From the NCBI RefSeq assembly GCF_019242955.1, contig NZ_CP066129.1, positions 1 to 64,000 of the forward strand: DNA of 64,000 bases, written 5' to 3'. The notes beneath the pieces were generated by a model that was given only the letters and a program-made list of their open reading frames with translations, ran no database searches and was not told the DNA's origin. The stretch is from Morganella morganii. Its GTDB lineage: Bacteria; Pseudomonadota; Gammaproteobacteria; Enterobacterales; Enterobacteriaceae. Shown here in pieces: positions 35,808 through 47,147 of the stretch (positions within the stretch are counted from its first letter, which is position 1; every line of letters begins with the position of its first letter). The position numbers and the translations under genes were made by a program.

Positions 35808-37256
35808 CCTGAAACGGCGCAGCAGACGATTTTTTAAGCCGGTATCAAAACGCCAGATGTGATCAAAAATCCGCATGATACCGGGCTTTCCGTAATGGGA
35901 CAGGGCTACCGCATGGAAGCGGTGTTTTCCCTGCTGCTGTGAACGTTTAACCTGCTTTACCACTTCATCCGGCAGCCGCTGGGCAATAAAATCAGATATC
36001 ACCACCACATCCGCATCACGCCACTGCGGTGTCTCCAGCCGTTTTGCTGTTTCTGTCAGACAGGACGCCAGATCTGTTCCGCCTTTAAAACTCTGCAGCA
36101 GAAAGCGGGTCATTTGTTCGATGCCGTCCTGACCGAGAAAATCATAATGTACCTGTTCGGTGGAAAAGAGCATGACATGACACTGCCGGTTATCGGCCAT
36201 GGCAATTTTGACCAGTGCAAGACAAAACGCTTTGGCGCAGCGTTCATTAAAGCCGCCCATCGAACCGGAAGTATCGATACAGATAATGAAAGGACCGCGC
36301 GGCTGTTTTTCATCTTTATGATGAACGATCGGCCGCATCACCTGCCGTTCCTGCCAGTGATCGCCCTGTAACCGGTAGGTATACAGCTGTTTCTCGGCCA
36401 GCTTCCGGTAAAATTCCAGCTCCAGGCCGCTGATGCCGAGTAATGCCAGCTCTGCGGGCAGAAGACGCAGCACATCATCACTCAGCCCGACCCCGCTGAC
36501 CTCTTCCGGGGTCTGATCCGGCACCAGCTCAGTTATGATGACCGGTTCTGTCACCGCACTGTCCTGAGGAACGGATTTTGCTGTCTGGCTGCGCCCCAGC
36601 AGCGAGGCCAGTTTTTCCAGTTCCGGCTGGGTTTTTAAGAACTCGCTGTAACGCAGCAGGAGATCATCCGCCGGTCTCGGGGATTTCAGTGATCCTTTGG
36701 TCAGATCCCATAACTTGCCGGAAGCCTGTTCATTTTCACTGATGATCGGATCAAGATTGCCGCTCAGCGCCAGATGCTGCTGAAGCTCGGCGAGGAGCTG
36801 TTCTTTTTCCTGCTCCAGAATCTCTTTGTGGTAAGCGGTGACCTGTAAAATCAGGCTGATACGCCAGCGCTGATTGAATAATATCTGATGGGAGGTGGTC
36901 TCCTGCTCATCTCTGTGCAGGCGGTGGGCTTCCGGAGAGAACGGGGAGTTTATGTCCTCCAGCGCTTTGAGTATTTCCGGCAGCTGACGGTAAAATTCTG
37001 TCCGGTCTGCGGCTGTGCTTTTCTGGTAAAGACAGAATTCATCCGCCAGTGCCGCCGGAACCAGCGCTTCTCTGACCCGTTCTTCCAGTGATTTGCGCCA
37101 CGACGGCAAATCGGTCAGCACCGCCCGGCGTAAACGCGGGTGTTTTTCGAAAAACCAGGCCAGTTGCGGGGCGGCCAGCAGTGTCAGCAGGATCTCTTCA
37201 ATCAGTTCCCCTTCATTGACGGCCAGCGCGACATCCAGTGCCGAAAGACTTAACAC
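35802..37256 (-). CDS. viaA: VWA-domain protein ViaA, partner of RavA
   Basis: Binds and stimulates the RavA ATPase; the pair has been linked to respiratory complexes and aminoglycoside sensitivity in E. coli. It has 484 residues, with helical N-terminal two thirds and a C-terminal von Willebrand A domain with the metal site [11 protein letters not shown] and the downstream GGTDLASCL. The start is GTG ([17 protein letters not shown]), overlapping the last seven bases of ravA, so translation is coupled. Confidence 0.96.
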   Translation of the reverse strand: MLSLSALDVALAVNEGELIEEILLTLLAAPQLAWFFEKHPRLRRAVLTDLPSWRKSLEERVREALVPAALADEFCLYQKSTAADRTEFYRQLPEILKALEDINSPFSPEAHRLHRDEQETTSHQILFNQRWRISLILQVTAYHKEILEQEKEQLLAELQQHLALSGNLDPIISENEQASGKLWDLTKGSLKSPRPADDLLLRYSEFLKTQPELEKLASLLGRSQTAKSVPQDSAVTEPVIITELVPDQTPEEVSGVGLSDDVLRLLPAELALLGISGLELEFYRKLAEKQLYTYRLQGDHWQERQVMRPIVHHKDEKQPRGPFIICIDTSGSMGGFNERCAKAFCLALVKIAMADNRQCHVMLFSTEQVHYDFLGQDGIEQMTRFLLQSFKGGTDLASCLTETAKRLETPQWRDADVVVISDFIAQRLPDEVVKQVKRSQQQGKHRFHAVALSHYGKPGIMRIFDHIWRFDTGLKNRLLRRFRR

Positions 37257-38776
37257 GGAGTGCTGCCCATCTGCTGAGTCAGTTTATCGAGACGCTCTGT
37301 CACCGGCAGGAAACTTTCCTCTATCTGCGCAATCCAGTCATCACTGACAAACAGCGCCGGTTGATGCTGTGCAAACAGCTGACGCTGCTGTACCAGGGTC
37401 TGACGGATTCCGAAAAGCTTATCCAGCCAGATTTGCGTTTGTGCTTCTGTCATCCGGCTGTCAGTATCCGCAGGGAACAGCGTGCTGCTGCGCAGGCTGA
37501 CATCACGCAGTTCCAGCAGACCGTTATCATTCACGGCGGCAGAAACCGACTGAGTAAACCCGATACCATTGAGTTTTGCCGCAATGTTCCCTCCTTTATC
37601 AAAGACGCCTTTATCAAAGAAGGTATCAAACGCACTGCGTTCAATAGTCACATGGGTAACGGTCATATCATGTAATGTCAGGGGATTATGTAAAAACAGC
37701 GTTACCGGGCCGGGCTGCAGGGTATCCGGTAACGCATAGCTGACTTTGCGCCCGAAACGGGCACTGCTGCGGATAACACTGAAGGCATCCTGCTGTTGCC
37801 GGGTCTGTGTTTCCAGTATCCATTCCTGATAGTACTTTTCCAGCTTCAGCAGCAGGCTGCGCTGCTGATAGGCCTGCTCACACACCAGTTGTGTCAGCAG
37901 CTGCGGAACAGATTTCAGTGACGCGGAATCATGCCACAGGCAATCTTTCAGCAAAATCAGATCAAGAGGCGTGATACTGCTGTGGTCGTTGAAAAACGCA
38001 CTGGCCTGTAACAGCCGCAGTGCTTTTTTCCAGCGCCGGTCTGAGATATACGGCGCGTTATCCAGCCGTTCAATCTGCTGACGCAGCTGATAAATCAGTT
38101 CAAATATTTGATCGGTCAGCACAACACGGTCAATTTCTTCCTGCCACTGATGATATTCCTCATCGGTTACCTGAAGATGCGCGGGGATCTGTTCATCTGA
38201 TGCGCCGGGTGTGACGGTAAGCATGGCGCGGAAACTCTGTTTTTCCTGTAGTTTATCCAGCCATAAGCGGATCAGCATCCGGTCATAGAGGGCTTCCAGG
38301 CTGCTGTCGTTATCCGGCAGTTCGTTGGAGGCGGCCACCAGCAACCGCATCGGGATAGCGCTTTCGCTGTCGCCGTTACGGTATTTGCGTTCGTTAATCG
38401 CGGTCAGCAGGGTATTAAGGATAGCGGGACCGGCTTTCCAGATTTCGTCGAGAAACACGATTTCCGCATCCGGCAGATATCCCTGCGTGATGCGCTGATA
38501 TTTCCCTTCATCTTTCAGTGCCTGAATAGAGAGCGGGCCGAAGATCTCCTCCGGGGTGGAGAAGCGGGTCATCAGGTACTCAAAAGCACGGGCGTCACTG
38601 AAAACCAGTTTCATCCGCCGTGCAATCATACTTTTGGCTATTCCCGGCGGGCCGAGCAGAAAAACACTTTCCCCGCTGAGGGTTGCCAGTAAGCAGAGCC
38701 GGATGGCGTGCTGTCGTTCATACAGCCCGGATTCCAGATGTCGGCTCAGCCGGGCGATACGTTCAGAACGTTGCAT
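37250..38776 (-). CDS. ravA: MoxR-type AAA+ ATPase RavA
   Basis: Hexameric ATPase that works with ViaA; in E. coli it binds the inducible lysine decarboxylase LdcI. It has 508 residues. The AAA+ module shows Walker A GPPGIAKS at 42-49, Walker B VFLDEIWK, the sensor region [10 protein letters not shown] and [12 protein letters not shown]. The C-terminal LARA-type region follows and is more divergent from E. coli. No terminator separates it from viaA. Confidence 0.97.
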   Translation of the reverse strand: MQRSERIARLSRHLESGLYERQHAIRLCLLATLSGESVFLLGPPGIAKSMIARRMKLVFSDARAFEYLMTRFSTPEEIFGPLSIQALKDEGKYQRITQGYLPDAEIVFLDEIWKAGPAILNTLLTAINERKYRNGDSESAIPMRLLVAASNELPDNDSSLEALYDRMLIRLWLDKLQEKQSFRAMLTVTPGASDEQIPAHLQVTDEEYHQWQEEIDRVVLTDQIFELIYQLRQQIERLDNAPYISDRRWKKALRLLQASAFFNDHSSITPLDLILLKDCLWHDSASLKSVPQLLTQLVCEQAYQQRSLLLKLEKYYQEWILETQTRQQQDAFSVIRSSARFGRKVSYALPDTLQPGPVTLFLHNPLTLHDMTVTHVTIERSAFDTFFDKGVFDKGGNIAAKLNGIGFTQSVSAAVNDNGLLELRDVSLRSSTLFPADTDSRMTEAQTQIWLDKLFGIRQTLVQQRQLFAQHQPALFVSDDWIAQIEESFLPVTERLDKLTQQMGSTPC

Positions 38777-38883
38777 GGGACTCCCGTGAATTTACTGATG
38801 CAGTTTCTGCGTTTATAAACTAAAAAAGCTACCGCGTTTACTGCGTAAAATCACGTTTCTTCTGCTTTTTGCGCAAATAGTGA

Positions 38884-38911
38884 TAAAAAAATTGCCGGGG
38901 ATACCGGCAAT
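38884..38911 (-). terminator. Rho-independent terminator after the LPMO gene
   Basis: On the minus strand ATTGCCGG and CCGGCAAT form an eight-base stem followed by TTTTTTT. It begins 25 bases after the gene. Confidence 0.9.
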
Positions 38912-38935
38912 GCTGTTAATCAGTAAAACAGAACA

Positions 38936-39511
38936 TCAGTCAAACCGGACATCAATCACCTGATAGAAACTGTTGGCGGTATCCGCGATTTCCCATACAC
39001 CGTAAATAATCTGATAGCCGCTCCGTTCCGGAATGGTGCACTGATGTGTCACTGTCTGCGGCGGAACCTGATTTTTACCGTCATAACTACAGAATGGTTC
39101 GGATTCAAATGATGCCCGGGTCAGCGGGGCTCCCGGCTGCCAGTCCGGTCTGGTGATGTAGTAACGCCAGTTACGGGTTTTGTGGGCAGCTGTTATTTTC
39201 CAGGTGAATATGGCGGTTCCCGGTTTTACCGTTATCTGATGCCAGTTATCACCGGGGGTATCGAGTGGCAGAAAACGCTCAATACCACCACTGGCAAGCC
39301 GGCCGTCCGGCGGGAATTTTCCGTCCGGAAATCCGGAGAATGTTTCAATACTTTGTGGTTCCCATTGGGCGGAGCCACACATTGCAGCGGGATTTTTACC
39401 GTCACGGCAATTTGCTGCCCGTGAGGCCGGTTCAGTGATATAGCCGTGAGCAAACGCCTGAGAAGTCAGTAAACAGAAAAGTATGCCGGCAAATGCCGTT
39501 TTTTTCATCAT
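38936..39511 (-). CDS. Secreted AA10 lytic polysaccharide monooxygenase (chitin-binding)
   Basis: Copper enzyme that oxidatively cleaves chitin or cellulose; related proteins in pathogens also aid adhesion. From ATG 39511 the product has 191 residues. A signal peptide of about 21 residues (MMKKTAFAGILFCLLTSQAFA) is followed directly by the mature N-terminal histidine in HGYITEPASRA. His22 and His110 (in WKITAAHKTRNWRYYIT) would form the copper histidine brace. Conserved cysteines fit CBP21-type AA10 proteins. There is no extra carbohydrate-binding module. GGAG stands before the start. It is a single-gene unit between ravA and rbs; in E. coli kup occupies that place. Confidence 0.92.
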   Translation of the reverse strand: MMKKTAFAGILFCLLTSQAFAHGYITEPASRAANCRDGKNPAAMCGSAQWEPQSIETFSGFPDGKFPPDGRLASGGIERFLPLDTPGDNWHQITVKPGTAIFTWKITAAHKTRNWRYYITRPDWQPGAPLTRASFESEPFCSYDGKNQVPPQTVTHQCTIPERSGYQIIYGVWEIADTANSFYQVIDVRFD

Positions 39512-39748
39512 AAGAAGATCTCCGGTATGAGAGGGGAAATCAACATAACAACACCGGGATATGTTCTGCGATGTCATAACTTATCAGTGGTGTAACAGAG
39601 TGATAAAAAATCCGGGATATCAGGGAGGAAAACCGGTGATTTCTGCGGGGAAGCTGCCGGATCACCGGCATTTTTCTGCCGGTATGATTGAATCCATTCA
39701 GCTATAACTCATTCAATCAGTTATATTTTTTATTTAACATATTCACAA

Positions 39749-39762
39749 GCGAAACGTTTCGA
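39749..39762. promoter_or_regulatory. Upstream RbsR-type operator
   Basis: The perfect palindrome core GAAACGTTTC within GCGAAACGTTTCGA is the LacI/GalR-family type and equals the core of the downstream site. It is centred 79 bases upstream of that site and about 68 bases before the predicted start of transcription. Confidence 0.8.
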
Positions 39763-39790
39763 TCACCATCACATTTTTCGGGAATGAATA

Positions 39791-39818
39791 TTGAGTTTTC
39801 CCGTATTTTTTCTACCAT
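39791..39818 (+). promoter_or_regulatory. Predicted rbs promoter
   Basis: TTGAGT (39791-39796) and TACCAT (39813-39818) are spaced by 16 bases. Transcription would start near 39824, which puts the downstream operator at about +3 to +19, as in E. coli rbs. Confidence 0.6.
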
Positions 39819-39826
39819 AGTTTAAA

Positions 39827-39842
39827 AGCGAAACGTTTCGCT
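39827..39842. promoter_or_regulatory. Main RbsR operator
   Basis: AGCGAAACGTTTCGCT is a perfect 16-base palindrome and matches the E. coli RbsR operator core. It lies 12 bases before rbsD and would be bound by the RbsR encoded at the end of this operon. Confidence 0.9.
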
Positions 39843-39854
39843 CAGGAGGATTTT

Positions 39855-40274
39855 ATGAAGAAAGGGGCTTTACTGAACGGTGATGTTTCCGCAGTTATCG
39901 CACGTCTGGGTCATACCGACCATATTACTGTTGCTGATGCCGGGCTGCCGATCCCGCCCGCCACACCGCGTATTGATCTGGCATTAACACAGGGTGTGCC
40001 TGATTTTATGTCGGTGTTTAAAGTCATCACACAGGAGATGCAGGTGGAAGCCGCTCTGATGGCGGAAGATATCCAGACACATAACAGTGACCTGCATGAT
40101 GCGATTGTGGCTCATCTGAAAGCACTGGAATTACAGCAGGGGAATGTGATTCAGATTCAGTATGTTACTCATGCTTCTTTCAAATTACAGACACAAAACA
40201 GCCGTGCCGTGATCCGGACCGGTGAGTGCACACCGTTTGCCAATGTGATGCTGTTCTCCGGCGTGACATTCTGA
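39855..40274 (+). CDS. rbsD: D-ribose pyranase
   Basis: Interconverts the pyranose and furanose forms of ribose so that RbsK can act. It has 139 residues and starts [22 protein letters not shown] with the catalytic His in the GHTD segment; it ends with [27 protein letters not shown] is the ribosome site. First gene of rbsDACBKR. Confidence 0.98.
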   Translation: MKKGALLNGDVSAVIARLGHTDHITVADAGLPIPPATPRIDLALTQGVPDFMSVFKVITQEMQVEAALMAEDIQTHNSDLHDAIVAHLKALELQQGNVIQIQYVTHASFKLQTQNSRAVIRTGECTPFANVMLFSGVTF

Positions 40275-40281
40275 GGTGTCT

Positions 40282-41787
40282 ATGGAACCGTTACTTGAAC
40301 TCAAAGGTATCGATAAAGCTTTCCCGGGTGTGAAAGCCTTATCCGGTGCCGCCCTGCGGGTTTATCCCGGCAGAGTGATGGCGCTGGTCGGAGAGAACGG
40401 CGCCGGTAAATCCACCATGATGAAAGTACTGACCGGGATCTATAAAAAAGATGCCGGTCAGATTCTGTTTCTGGGGCAGGAGCGTCAGTTTACGGGGCCG
40501 AAATCGTCTCAGGAAGCCGGTATCGGGATTATCCATCAGGAACTGAACCTGATCCCGGAACTGACGATTGCAGAGAATATTTTCCTCGGCCGCGAATTTA
40601 CCGGCCGTTTCGGCAATATCGACTGGAAAAAGATGTATGCCGAAGCGGATAAGTTACTGGCCCGTCTGAATCTTTCTTACAGCAGTCACCGGCTGGTGGC
40701 GGAACTGTCTATCGGCGATCAGCAGATGGTGGAAATCGCCAAGGTGCTTAGCTTTGAGTCGAAAGTCATTATTATGGATGAACCGACGGACGCACTGACC
40801 GACACCGAAACCGAATCACTTTTCAGTGTGATCCGCGAATTGCGTGAGCAGGGCTGCGGGATTGTCTATATATCTCACCGTCTGAAAGAGATTTTTGAGA
40901 TTTGCGATGATGTGACGGTATTCCGCGACGGCCAGTTTATCGGTGAAAAACCGGTATCTGACCTGACAGAAGATACCCTGATTGAAATGATGGTCGGGCG
41001 CAAGCTGGAAGATCAGTATCCGCGTCTGAATCTGCCGCGCGGCAAAGAGAAGCTGGTGGTGAAAAACCTGTGCGGCCGCGATGTGCATGATGTCAGTTTC
41101 ACGCTGCATGAAAACGAAATTCTCGGTGTTTCCGGGCTGATGGGCGCGGGACGTACTGAACTGATGAAAATCATTTACGGTGCGATGGCAAAAACCGGCG
41201 GTACTGTCGAAATGGACGGCAAAATCTGTCAGATAAACTCGCCGAAAGCCGGACTGAATAACGGTATCGTGTATATCTCCGAAGACCGCAAACGTGATGG
41301 TCTGGTACTGGGGATGTCAGTAAAAGAGAACATGTCTCTGACCGCGCTGCCGTATTTCAGCAGCAAAACCGGACGCCTTAATCATAAAGAAGAGCATCTG
41401 ACCGTCAGTGATTTCATTCAGCTGTTCAATATCAAAACCCCGGGTATGGATCAAATCATCGGATTTTTATCCGGCGGTAATCAGCAGAAAGTGGCGATCG
41501 CCCGCGGCCTGATGACCCGGCCGAAAGTCCTGATCCTCGATGAACCGACACGCGGTGTGGATGTCGGGGCGAAGAAAGAGATTTATCAGCTGATCAACAA
41601 ATTTAAACAGGAAGGCCTGAGTATCATCCTTATTTCATCGGAAATGCCGGAAGTTATGGGGATGAGTGACCGGATTCTGGTCATGCACGAAGGGCGGATA
41701 AGCGGGGAGTTTGCCGCGGAAAACGTCACTCAGGAAGCATTAATGGCCGCCGCAGTCGGCAAACAATATGGCGCAGGGCAGGAGTAA
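40282..41787 (+). CDS. rbsA: Ribose ABC transporter, ATP-binding protein
   Basis: Drives ribose import with RbsB and RbsC. Two ABC domains: Walker [10 protein letters not shown] near 36 and signature [14 protein letters not shown] in the first, [16 protein letters not shown] in the second. The second P-loop is the degenerate [11 protein letters not shown], usual for sugar ABC ATPases. ATG 40282 gives 501 residues ([16 protein letters not shown]); a GTG six bases upstream is in frame, but GAGGTG there is better read as the ribosome site. Confidence 0.98.
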   Translation: MEPLLELKGIDKAFPGVKALSGAALRVYPGRVMALVGENGAGKSTMMKVLTGIYKKDAGQILFLGQERQFTGPKSSQEAGIGIIHQELNLIPELTIAENIFLGREFTGRFGNIDWKKMYAEADKLLARLNLSYSSHRLVAELSIGDQQMVEIAKVLSFESKVIIMDEPTDALTDTETESLFSVIRELREQGCGIVYISHRLKEIFEICDDVTVFRDGQFIGEKPVSDLTEDTLIEMMVGRKLEDQYPRLNLPRGKEKLVVKNLCGRDVHDVSFTLHENEILGVSGLMGAGRTELMKIIYGAMAKTGGTVEMDGKICQINSPKAGLNNGIVYISEDRKRDGLVLGMSVKENMSLTALPYFSSKTGRLNHKEEHLTVSDFIQLFNIKTPGMDQIIGFLSGGNQQKVAIARGLMTRPKVLILDEPTRGVDVGAKKEIYQLINKFKQEGLSIILISSEMPEVMGMSDRILVMHEGRISGEFAAENVTQEALMAAAVGKQYGAGQE

Positions 41788-41790
41788 GAT

Positions 41791-42762
41791 ATGCGTACAG
41801 ATTCAACCCCGGCGTCAAAACGCTGGTTTTCCAAAGAATGGCTGCTTGAGCAGAAATCACTGATAGCACTGCTGATCCTGATTGTGATTGTCTCCATGAT
41901 CAGCCCGAACTTTTTTACCCTGAATAACCTGTTCAACATCCTTCAGCAAACCTCTGTTAACGCCATTATGGCCGTGGGGATGACGCTGGTGATCCTGACT
42001 TCCGGGATTGACCTGTCTGTCGGCTCTCTGCTGGCACTGACCGGCGCGGTGGCAGCCTCCATGGTGGGAGCAGATGTTAACGCCATTGTTGCGGTTGCGG
42101 GTGCACTGGCACTGGGCGCGGCTATCGGCGGCGTGACCGGGGTGATTGTTGCCAAAGGGAAAGTGCAGGCCTTTATCGCCACACTGGTGATGATGCTGTT
42201 ATTGCGCGGTGTAACCCGTGTGTATACCGACGGCAGCCCGATCAGCACCGGATTCAGCGATAATGCGGATGTGTTCAACTGGTTTGGTATCGGCCGTTTG
42301 TTCGGTATTCCGGCACCGGTCTGGCTGATGATTGTTGTTTTTGCGGCGGCCTGGTATCTGCTGCATCACACCCGTCTGGGACGTTATATCTACGCACTGG
42401 GCGGTAATGAATCCGCCACCCGCCTGTCCGGTATTAATGTCGATAAAATCAAAATTATTGTTTACGCACTTTGTGGTCTGCTGGCGGCGTTAGCCAGTGT
42501 GATTGAAGTGGCGCGTTTATCTTCCGCACAGCCGATGGCCGGTAACGGTTACGAGCTGGATGCGATTGCGGCGGTGGTTCTGGGCGGCACCAGTCTCGCC
42601 GGTGGTAAAGGCCGTATTATGGGCACCCTGATCGGGGCGCTGATTTTAGGTTTTCTGAACAACGCGCTGAATCTGCTGGGGATCTCCTCCAACTACCAGA
42701 TGATTGTCAAAGCGGTTGTGATTTTGCTGGCTGTACTTGTTGATAATAAAAGCAGTAAATAA
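41791..42762 (+). CDS. rbsC: Ribose ABC transporter, permease
   Basis: Membrane channel of the ribose importer, 323 residues with about ten helices. Conserved segments include NNLFNILQQTSVNAIMAVGMTLVILTSGIDLSVGS and LDAIAAVVLGGTSLAGGKGR, the loop that contacts RbsA. It lies three bases after rbsA. Confidence 0.98.
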   Translation: MRTDSTPASKRWFSKEWLLEQKSLIALLILIVIVSMISPNFFTLNNLFNILQQTSVNAIMAVGMTLVILTSGIDLSVGSLLALTGAVAASMVGADVNAIVAVAGALALGAAIGGVTGVIVAKGKVQAFIATLVMMLLLRGVTRVYTDGSPISTGFSDNADVFNWFGIGRLFGIPAPVWLMIVVFAAAWYLLHHTRLGRYIYALGGNESATRLSGINVDKIKIIVYALCGLLAALASVIEVARLSSAQPMAGNGYELDAIAAVVLGGTSLAGGKGRIMGTLIGALILGFLNNALNLLGISSNYQMIVKAVVILLAVLVDNKSSK

Positions 42763-42795
42763 TCCACTTACCCGAATCCTGCAAGGAACTGAAAC

Positions 42796-43686
42796 ATGAA
42801 ACTGAAAAAGATTGCGACCCTTTTCTCCGTTGTTGCACTGAGCGCCACTATCAGCGCCAATGCACTGGCAAAAGAGTCCATTGCCCTGGTGATCTCCACA
42901 CTGAATAACCCGTTCTTTGTCACCATGAAAGACAGTGCGCAAAAAGAAGCGGATAAACTCGGTTACGACCTGGTGGTTCTGGATTCCATGGATAACCCGG
43001 CAAAAGAACTGGCTAACGTGCAGGATCTGACCGTGAAAGGCACCAAACTGATGCTGATTAACCCGACAGACTCTGATGCCGTCGGTAACGCCGTGATCCT
43101 GGCCAACAAAGCTAATATCCCGGTAATCACCCTGGATCGCGTTGCAAGTAAAGGTGAAGTGGTCAGCCACGTTGCCTCTGATAACGTCCTCGGCGGCAAA
43201 CTGGCCGGTGATTTTATCGCCCGTAAAACCGGTGCGGACACCAAAGTTATCCAGCTGGAAGGTATCACCGGGACTTCAGCTTCCCGTGAGCGCGGCGAAG
43301 GTTTCAAACAGGCAGTTGCTGAGCATAAAATGAATGTGCTGGCCAGCCAGCCGGCAGATTTCGACCGTACCAAAGGTCTGAACGTCATGCAGAACCTGCT
43401 GACCGCACATCCGGCTGTTCAGGCGGTCTTCGCCCAGAACGATGAAATGGCATTAGGTGCGCAGCGTGCATTACAGACTGCCGGCCGTGATGATGTGCTG
43501 GTGGTTGGTTTCGACGGAACAGCTGACGGTATCAAAGCAGTAAAAGGCGGTAAACTGGGTGCAACAGTGGCACAGCGCCCTGACCAGATTGGGATCATCG
43601 GTATTCAGACAGCCGATAAAGTCCTGAAAGGTGAAAAAATCGATAAAACTATCCCGGTTGAGTTAGAACTGATTGTAAAAGACTAA
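42796..43686 (+). CDS. rbsB: Ribose-binding periplasmic protein
   Basis: High-affinity ribose receptor for transport and, through Trg in E. coli, chemotaxis. It has 296 residues. A signal peptide ends ISANALA before mature [17 protein letters not shown]. The two-lobed periplasmic-binding fold shows [10 protein letters not shown]-type and [11 protein letters not shown] segments. A stem-loop follows, which may raise its message level over the downstream genes. Confidence 0.98.
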   Translation: MKLKKIATLFSVVALSATISANALAKESIALVISTLNNPFFVTMKDSAQKEADKLGYDLVVLDSMDNPAKELANVQDLTVKGTKLMLINPTDSDAVGNAVILANKANIPVITLDRVASKGEVVSHVASDNVLGGKLAGDFIARKTGADTKVIQLEGITGTSASRERGEGFKQAVAEHKMNVLASQPADFDRTKGLNVMQNLLTAHPAVQAVFAQNDEMALGAQRALQTAGRDDVLVVGFDGTADGIKAVKGGKLGATVAQRPDQIGIIGIQTADKVLKGEKIDKTIPVELELIVKD

Positions 43687-43696
43687 CGATATCAGC

Positions 43697-43721
43697 CTCC
43701 CCGGTACTGTGTGCCGGGGAG
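43697..43721 (+). promoter_or_regulatory. Stem-loop between rbsB and rbsK
   Basis: CTCCCCGG and CCGGGGAG, extended by inner pairs, form an 11-base stem with a three-base loop, ten bases after the rbsB stop. It has no T run. It is likely to protect the rbsB 3' end and lower rbsKR expression. Confidence 0.65.
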
Positions 43722-43749
43722 TATTGTCAGCAATAAGGAAATAAAGGTA

Positions 43750-44676
43750 ATGACAACATCCCGTCTGACCGTTCTCGGCAGTATTAATGTCGACTATATA
43801 ATGAATATTGCACAGTTTCCGGCACCGGGCGAAACGGTGATCGGTAAGCAATATCAGACAGCCTTCGGCGGCAAAGGTGCAAACCAGGCGGTAGCCTGCG
43901 GACGCAGCGGTGCTGATATTACCTTTATTGCCTGTGTGGGTGATGATGCCATCGGGGCGGAAATACTGGCGCAGTTACAGCGCGACCATATTCATACTGC
44001 CGCAATCAGTGTGGTACCGGAAGCGGCCACCGGCGTGGCGATGATTTTTGTGAATGAAGACGGTGAAAACGTCATCGGTATCAGTGCCGGTGCCAACGCT
44101 GCACTGACGCCGGAACATTTTGCACCTTATAAAGGGATTGTTGAGCAATCCGATGCCCTGCTGATGCAGCTGGAATCTCCGCTGGAAACGGTGATAGCCG
44201 CCGCACAGGCAGCAAAACATCACCAGACCAAAGTGATCCTCAATCCGGCCCCGGCGCGGGAATTACCTGACAGCCTGCTGAAGCTGGTGGATGTTATCAC
44301 CCCGAATGAAACGGAAGCGGAAAAGCTGACCGGTATTTCTGTCAGTGATGAAACCGGCGCAGCGAAAGCTGCGCAGGTACTGCATGATAAAGGCATTGAA
44401 CAGGTGCTTATTACCCTGGGCAGCCGGGGTGTCTGGCTGAGTGTCAATGGTGAAGGCCGCCGTATTCCGGGATTTAAAGTCAATGCCGTAGATACTATTG
44501 CCGCCGGTGATACCTTTAATGGTGCGTATGTTACCGCGCTTCTGGAAGGCAAACCGGCAGATGATGCTGTGCGTTTTGCCCATGCAGCGGCCGCTATCGC
44601 CGTCACCCGGCGGGGTGCACAGCCATCAGTACCGTGGCGCCGTGAAATTGATGCTTTCCTTGCGGAGCGTGGTTAA
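43750..44676 (+). CDS. rbsK: Ribokinase
   Basis: PfkB-family kinase making ribose 5-phosphate. ATG 43750 gives 308 residues (E. coli 309), with GSINVDYIM, the [15 protein letters not shown] substrate motif and the catalytic [30 protein letters not shown] precedes the start; an in-frame start at 43711 lies in the hairpin and is rejected. Confidence 0.98.
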   Translation: MTTSRLTVLGSINVDYIMNIAQFPAPGETVIGKQYQTAFGGKGANQAVACGRSGADITFIACVGDDAIGAEILAQLQRDHIHTAAISVVPEAATGVAMIFVNEDGENVIGISAGANAALTPEHFAPYKGIVEQSDALLMQLESPLETVIAAAQAAKHHQTKVILNPAPARELPDSLLKLVDVITPNETEAEKLTGISVSDETGAAKAAQVLHDKGIEQVLITLGSRGVWLSVNGEGRRIPGFKVNAVDTIAAGDTFNGAYVTALLEGKPADDAVRFAHAAAAIAVTRRGAQPSVPWRREIDAFLAERG

Positions 44677-44680
44677 TACT

Positions 44681-45682
44681 GTGGCGACGATGAAAGACGT
44701 GGCGCGGCTGGCGGGGGTATCCACCTCGACAGTTTCCCATGTCATCAACAATAACCGCTTTGTCAGTGACGGTGTGCGCAAGAAAGTGAATGATGCCATT
44801 GCCGAACTGAACTACGCACCGTCTGCACTTGCGCGCAGCCTGAAAATGAACCGGACAAACACCATCGGGATGCTGGTGACCACCAGTAACAACCCGTTTT
44901 ATGCGGAAGTTGTCCGCGGGGTGGAGCGCAGTTGTTATGAACGCGGCTACAGCCTGATCCTCTGTAATACCGAGGGGGATCACAAACGGATGAACAGCAG
45001 CCTGGAAACGCTGCTGCAAAAGCGGGTGGATGGCCTGCTGCTGATGTGCACCGAGATAAAAGGCCCGTCAGCGGAGGTGTTCAGCCGCTATCCCCGTCTG
45101 CCGATGGTCATGATGGACTGGTCGCCGTTCGCGTTCGGCGGGGATGTGATTCAGGACAATTCATTCCTCGGCGGTGAAATTGCCACCAATCACCTGATCG
45201 AAAACGGTTTTACCCGGATTGCCTGCATTGCGGGTCCGCTGGATAAATCACCGGCCAAATCCCGTCTGGACGGTTTTTACCGCGCAATGGCACAGGCCGG
45301 GCTGGATGTGCCGTCAGAGTATGTGCTGGAGAGTGATTTTGAATTCAGCGGCGGTTTCAGTGCCATGAATCAGCTGCTTTCCCTGCCGGTACCGCCGCAG
45401 GCGGTATTTGCCGGTAACGATGCGATGGCGGTCGGTGCGTATCAGGCTATCTGGCAGAAAGGATTACGTATCCCGCAGGATATTGCGGTCGTCGGTTACG
45501 ATGATATCGATCTGGCAGCATTCCTCACGCCTCCGCTGACCACTATCCACCAGCCGAAAGATGAGCTGGGTAAACTGGCAGTGGATAAACTTCTGCGGCG
45601 CATGGATGATGCGGACGCACCTTCTGATCTGCTGGTACTGACCCCGGCACTGATAAACCGGGGTTCAGTTATCCGCCGTTAA
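44681..45682 (+). CDS. rbsR: Ribose operon repressor RbsR
   Basis: LacI/GalR-family repressor that releases its operator when ribose is bound. The GTG at 44681 gives [23 protein letters not shown], which matches the E. coli start [12 protein letters not shown], and 333 residues. The helix-turn-helix is at 6-25, the hinge [12 protein letters not shown] follows, and the periplasmic-binding-like ligand domain carries [21 protein letters not shown]. It starts four bases after rbsK. A longer frame reaching back inside rbsK is not used. Its stop overlaps the hsrA stop by four bases. Confidence 0.97.
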   Translation: MATMKDVARLAGVSTSTVSHVINNNRFVSDGVRKKVNDAIAELNYAPSALARSLKMNRTNTIGMLVTTSNNPFYAEVVRGVERSCYERGYSLILCNTEGDHKRMNSSLETLLQKRVDGLLLMCTEIKGPSAEVFSRYPRLPMVMMDWSPFAFGGDVIQDNSFLGGEIATNHLIENGFTRIACIAGPLDKSPAKSRLDGFYRAMAQAGLDVPSEYVLESDFEFSGGFSAMNQLLSLPVPPQAVFAGNDAMAVGAYQAIWQKGLRIPQDIAVVGYDDIDLAAFLTPPLTTIHQPKDELGKLAVDKLLRRMDDADAPSDLLVLTPALINRGSVIRR

Positions 45683-47094
45683 TGCGGGGCCGGGCTGTCT
45701 GAGGGGCGGGTTTTCTTCTTAATCATATTCCGTCCGTCAGTCCGGCTCAGGAACAGGAACACAAACGCCGACAGAATCGTCATCACCCCGACAGTCACAA
45801 AGGTCGCGTGGAAATTATCGACGATAGATCCCCAATCCTGAGATTCGAAATAGCGTAATACAGACGCACTCACTGCAATCCCGAAACTGATAGAAAGCTG
45901 CTGAGTCACGGCCAGCACACTGTTACCGGAACTGGCATTGTGCTCGGTCAGATCCGCAAGGGTAATGGTATTCATCGCGGTGAACTGTGTGGACATCGCC
46001 ATCCCGAGAATAAACAGCGGCAATACCAGCAGATAAATCGACATTCCCGGCGACTGGAAATAGAAGGATGAAATAATTGCGCCGATCACCAGTGTGACCG
46101 CAAACAACGTCAGCCGGTAGCCGTAGCGGCGCAGAATCTGAGTAACCGCAGATTTTGCCAGAATAGAACCGATTGCCGTCGGTGCCATCATCATCCCTGC
46201 CACCACGGCCGGATAACCAAAACCGACCTGTAACATCAGCGGCATCAGAAACGGAATACAGCCGGTCCCCAGCCGTGTGGCCACGTTACCGGCGATTCCG
46301 ACACTGAATGTCCGTGTACGGAACAGACTCAGCGGAATTATCGGGGCTGCGATACGGCGGGCGTGCAGGGCATAGAAGGTCAGCAGCGCAAAACCGCTGC
46401 CCATCACCAGGAACGGCGTCGCCGCCGCCAGCGCGTTATCCCCGAACAGATCCAGGCTGACAGAAACAGACACCAGTCCGGCACCGAGCAGGGCAAAACC
46501 TAATGTATCAAACCGGCGTTTCGGCATGGTGAAATCAGGCATATGGCGGATGGCGTAGATAATCCCCAGAATCCCGATAGGAATATTAATGATAAAAATC
46601 CAGTGCCAGGTGGCATAGGTCACCAGTATCCCGCCGAGCAGCGGCCCCAGTACCGGGCCGACTAATCCCGGAATGGTGACAAAATTGAGGATCGGCAGCA
46701 GTTCGCTGCGCGGATAAGCCCGCAGCAGTGCCAGACGTGCCACCGGCATCATCATCGCCCCGCCTATTCCCTGAATAATCCGCGATACCACCAGAAACGG
46801 AAGGCTGGGGGAAAAGGCACATAATAAAGAACCGAGGGAAAACAGAACCACTGCGATAATAAATACCCTGCGGGTACCGAAACGGTCAGCCAGCCAGCCG
46901 CTGACCGGGATCAGCAGCGCTACTGTCAGCGTATAACTGATAACAGCGGACTGCATCGCCAGCGGAGAGTGATTCAGGCTTCTGGCAATATCCGGCAGTG
47001 CGGTGTTCAGAATGGTGGCATCGAGCGCCTGCATAAAGAACGCCATTGCGGCAATCCAAGGCAGACCCGCCATATTCCGGGCTGTTTTAAACAT
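45679..47094 (-). CDS. hsrA: DHA2-family MFS transporter HsrA
   Basis: Major facilitator drug-type transporter with about 14 membrane helices, 471 residues. Its DHA2 traits are [17 protein letters not shown] in helix 1 and the motif [13 protein letters not shown] in the first loop. E. coli HsrA (YieO) lies in the same place after rbsR and has been linked to homocysteine resistance; the true substrate is not settled. Tail-to-tail with rbsR. Confidence 0.92.
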   Translation of the reverse strand: MFKTARNMAGLPWIAAMAFFMQALDATILNTALPDIARSLNHSPLAMQSAVISYTLTVALLIPVSGWLADRFGTRRVFIIAVVLFSLGSLLCAFSPSLPFLVVSRIIQGIGGAMMMPVARLALLRAYPRSELLPILNFVTIPGLVGPVLGPLLGGILVTYATWHWIFIINIPIGILGIIYAIRHMPDFTMPKRRFDTLGFALLGAGLVSVSVSLDLFGDNALAAATPFLVMGSGFALLTFYALHARRIAAPIIPLSLFRTRTFSVGIAGNVATRLGTGCIPFLMPLMLQVGFGYPAVVAGMMMAPTAIGSILAKSAVTQILRRYGYRLTLFAVTLVIGAIISSFYFQSPGMSIYLLVLPLFILGMAMSTQFTAMNTITLADLTEHNASSGNSVLAVTQQLSISFGIAVSASVLRYFESQDWGSIVDNFHATFVTVGVMTILSAFVFLFLSRTDGRNMIKKKTRPSDSPAPH

Positions 47095-47147
47095 GTTTTC
47101 CCTTAATACATTATCTCTGAATAGTCAGTAGTGTAACTATTACATAT

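Noticed and set aside
44498-44680. N-terminal extension of RbsR into rbsK
   Set aside because: Homology begins exactly at GTG 44681; the upstream part is rbsK in another frame.
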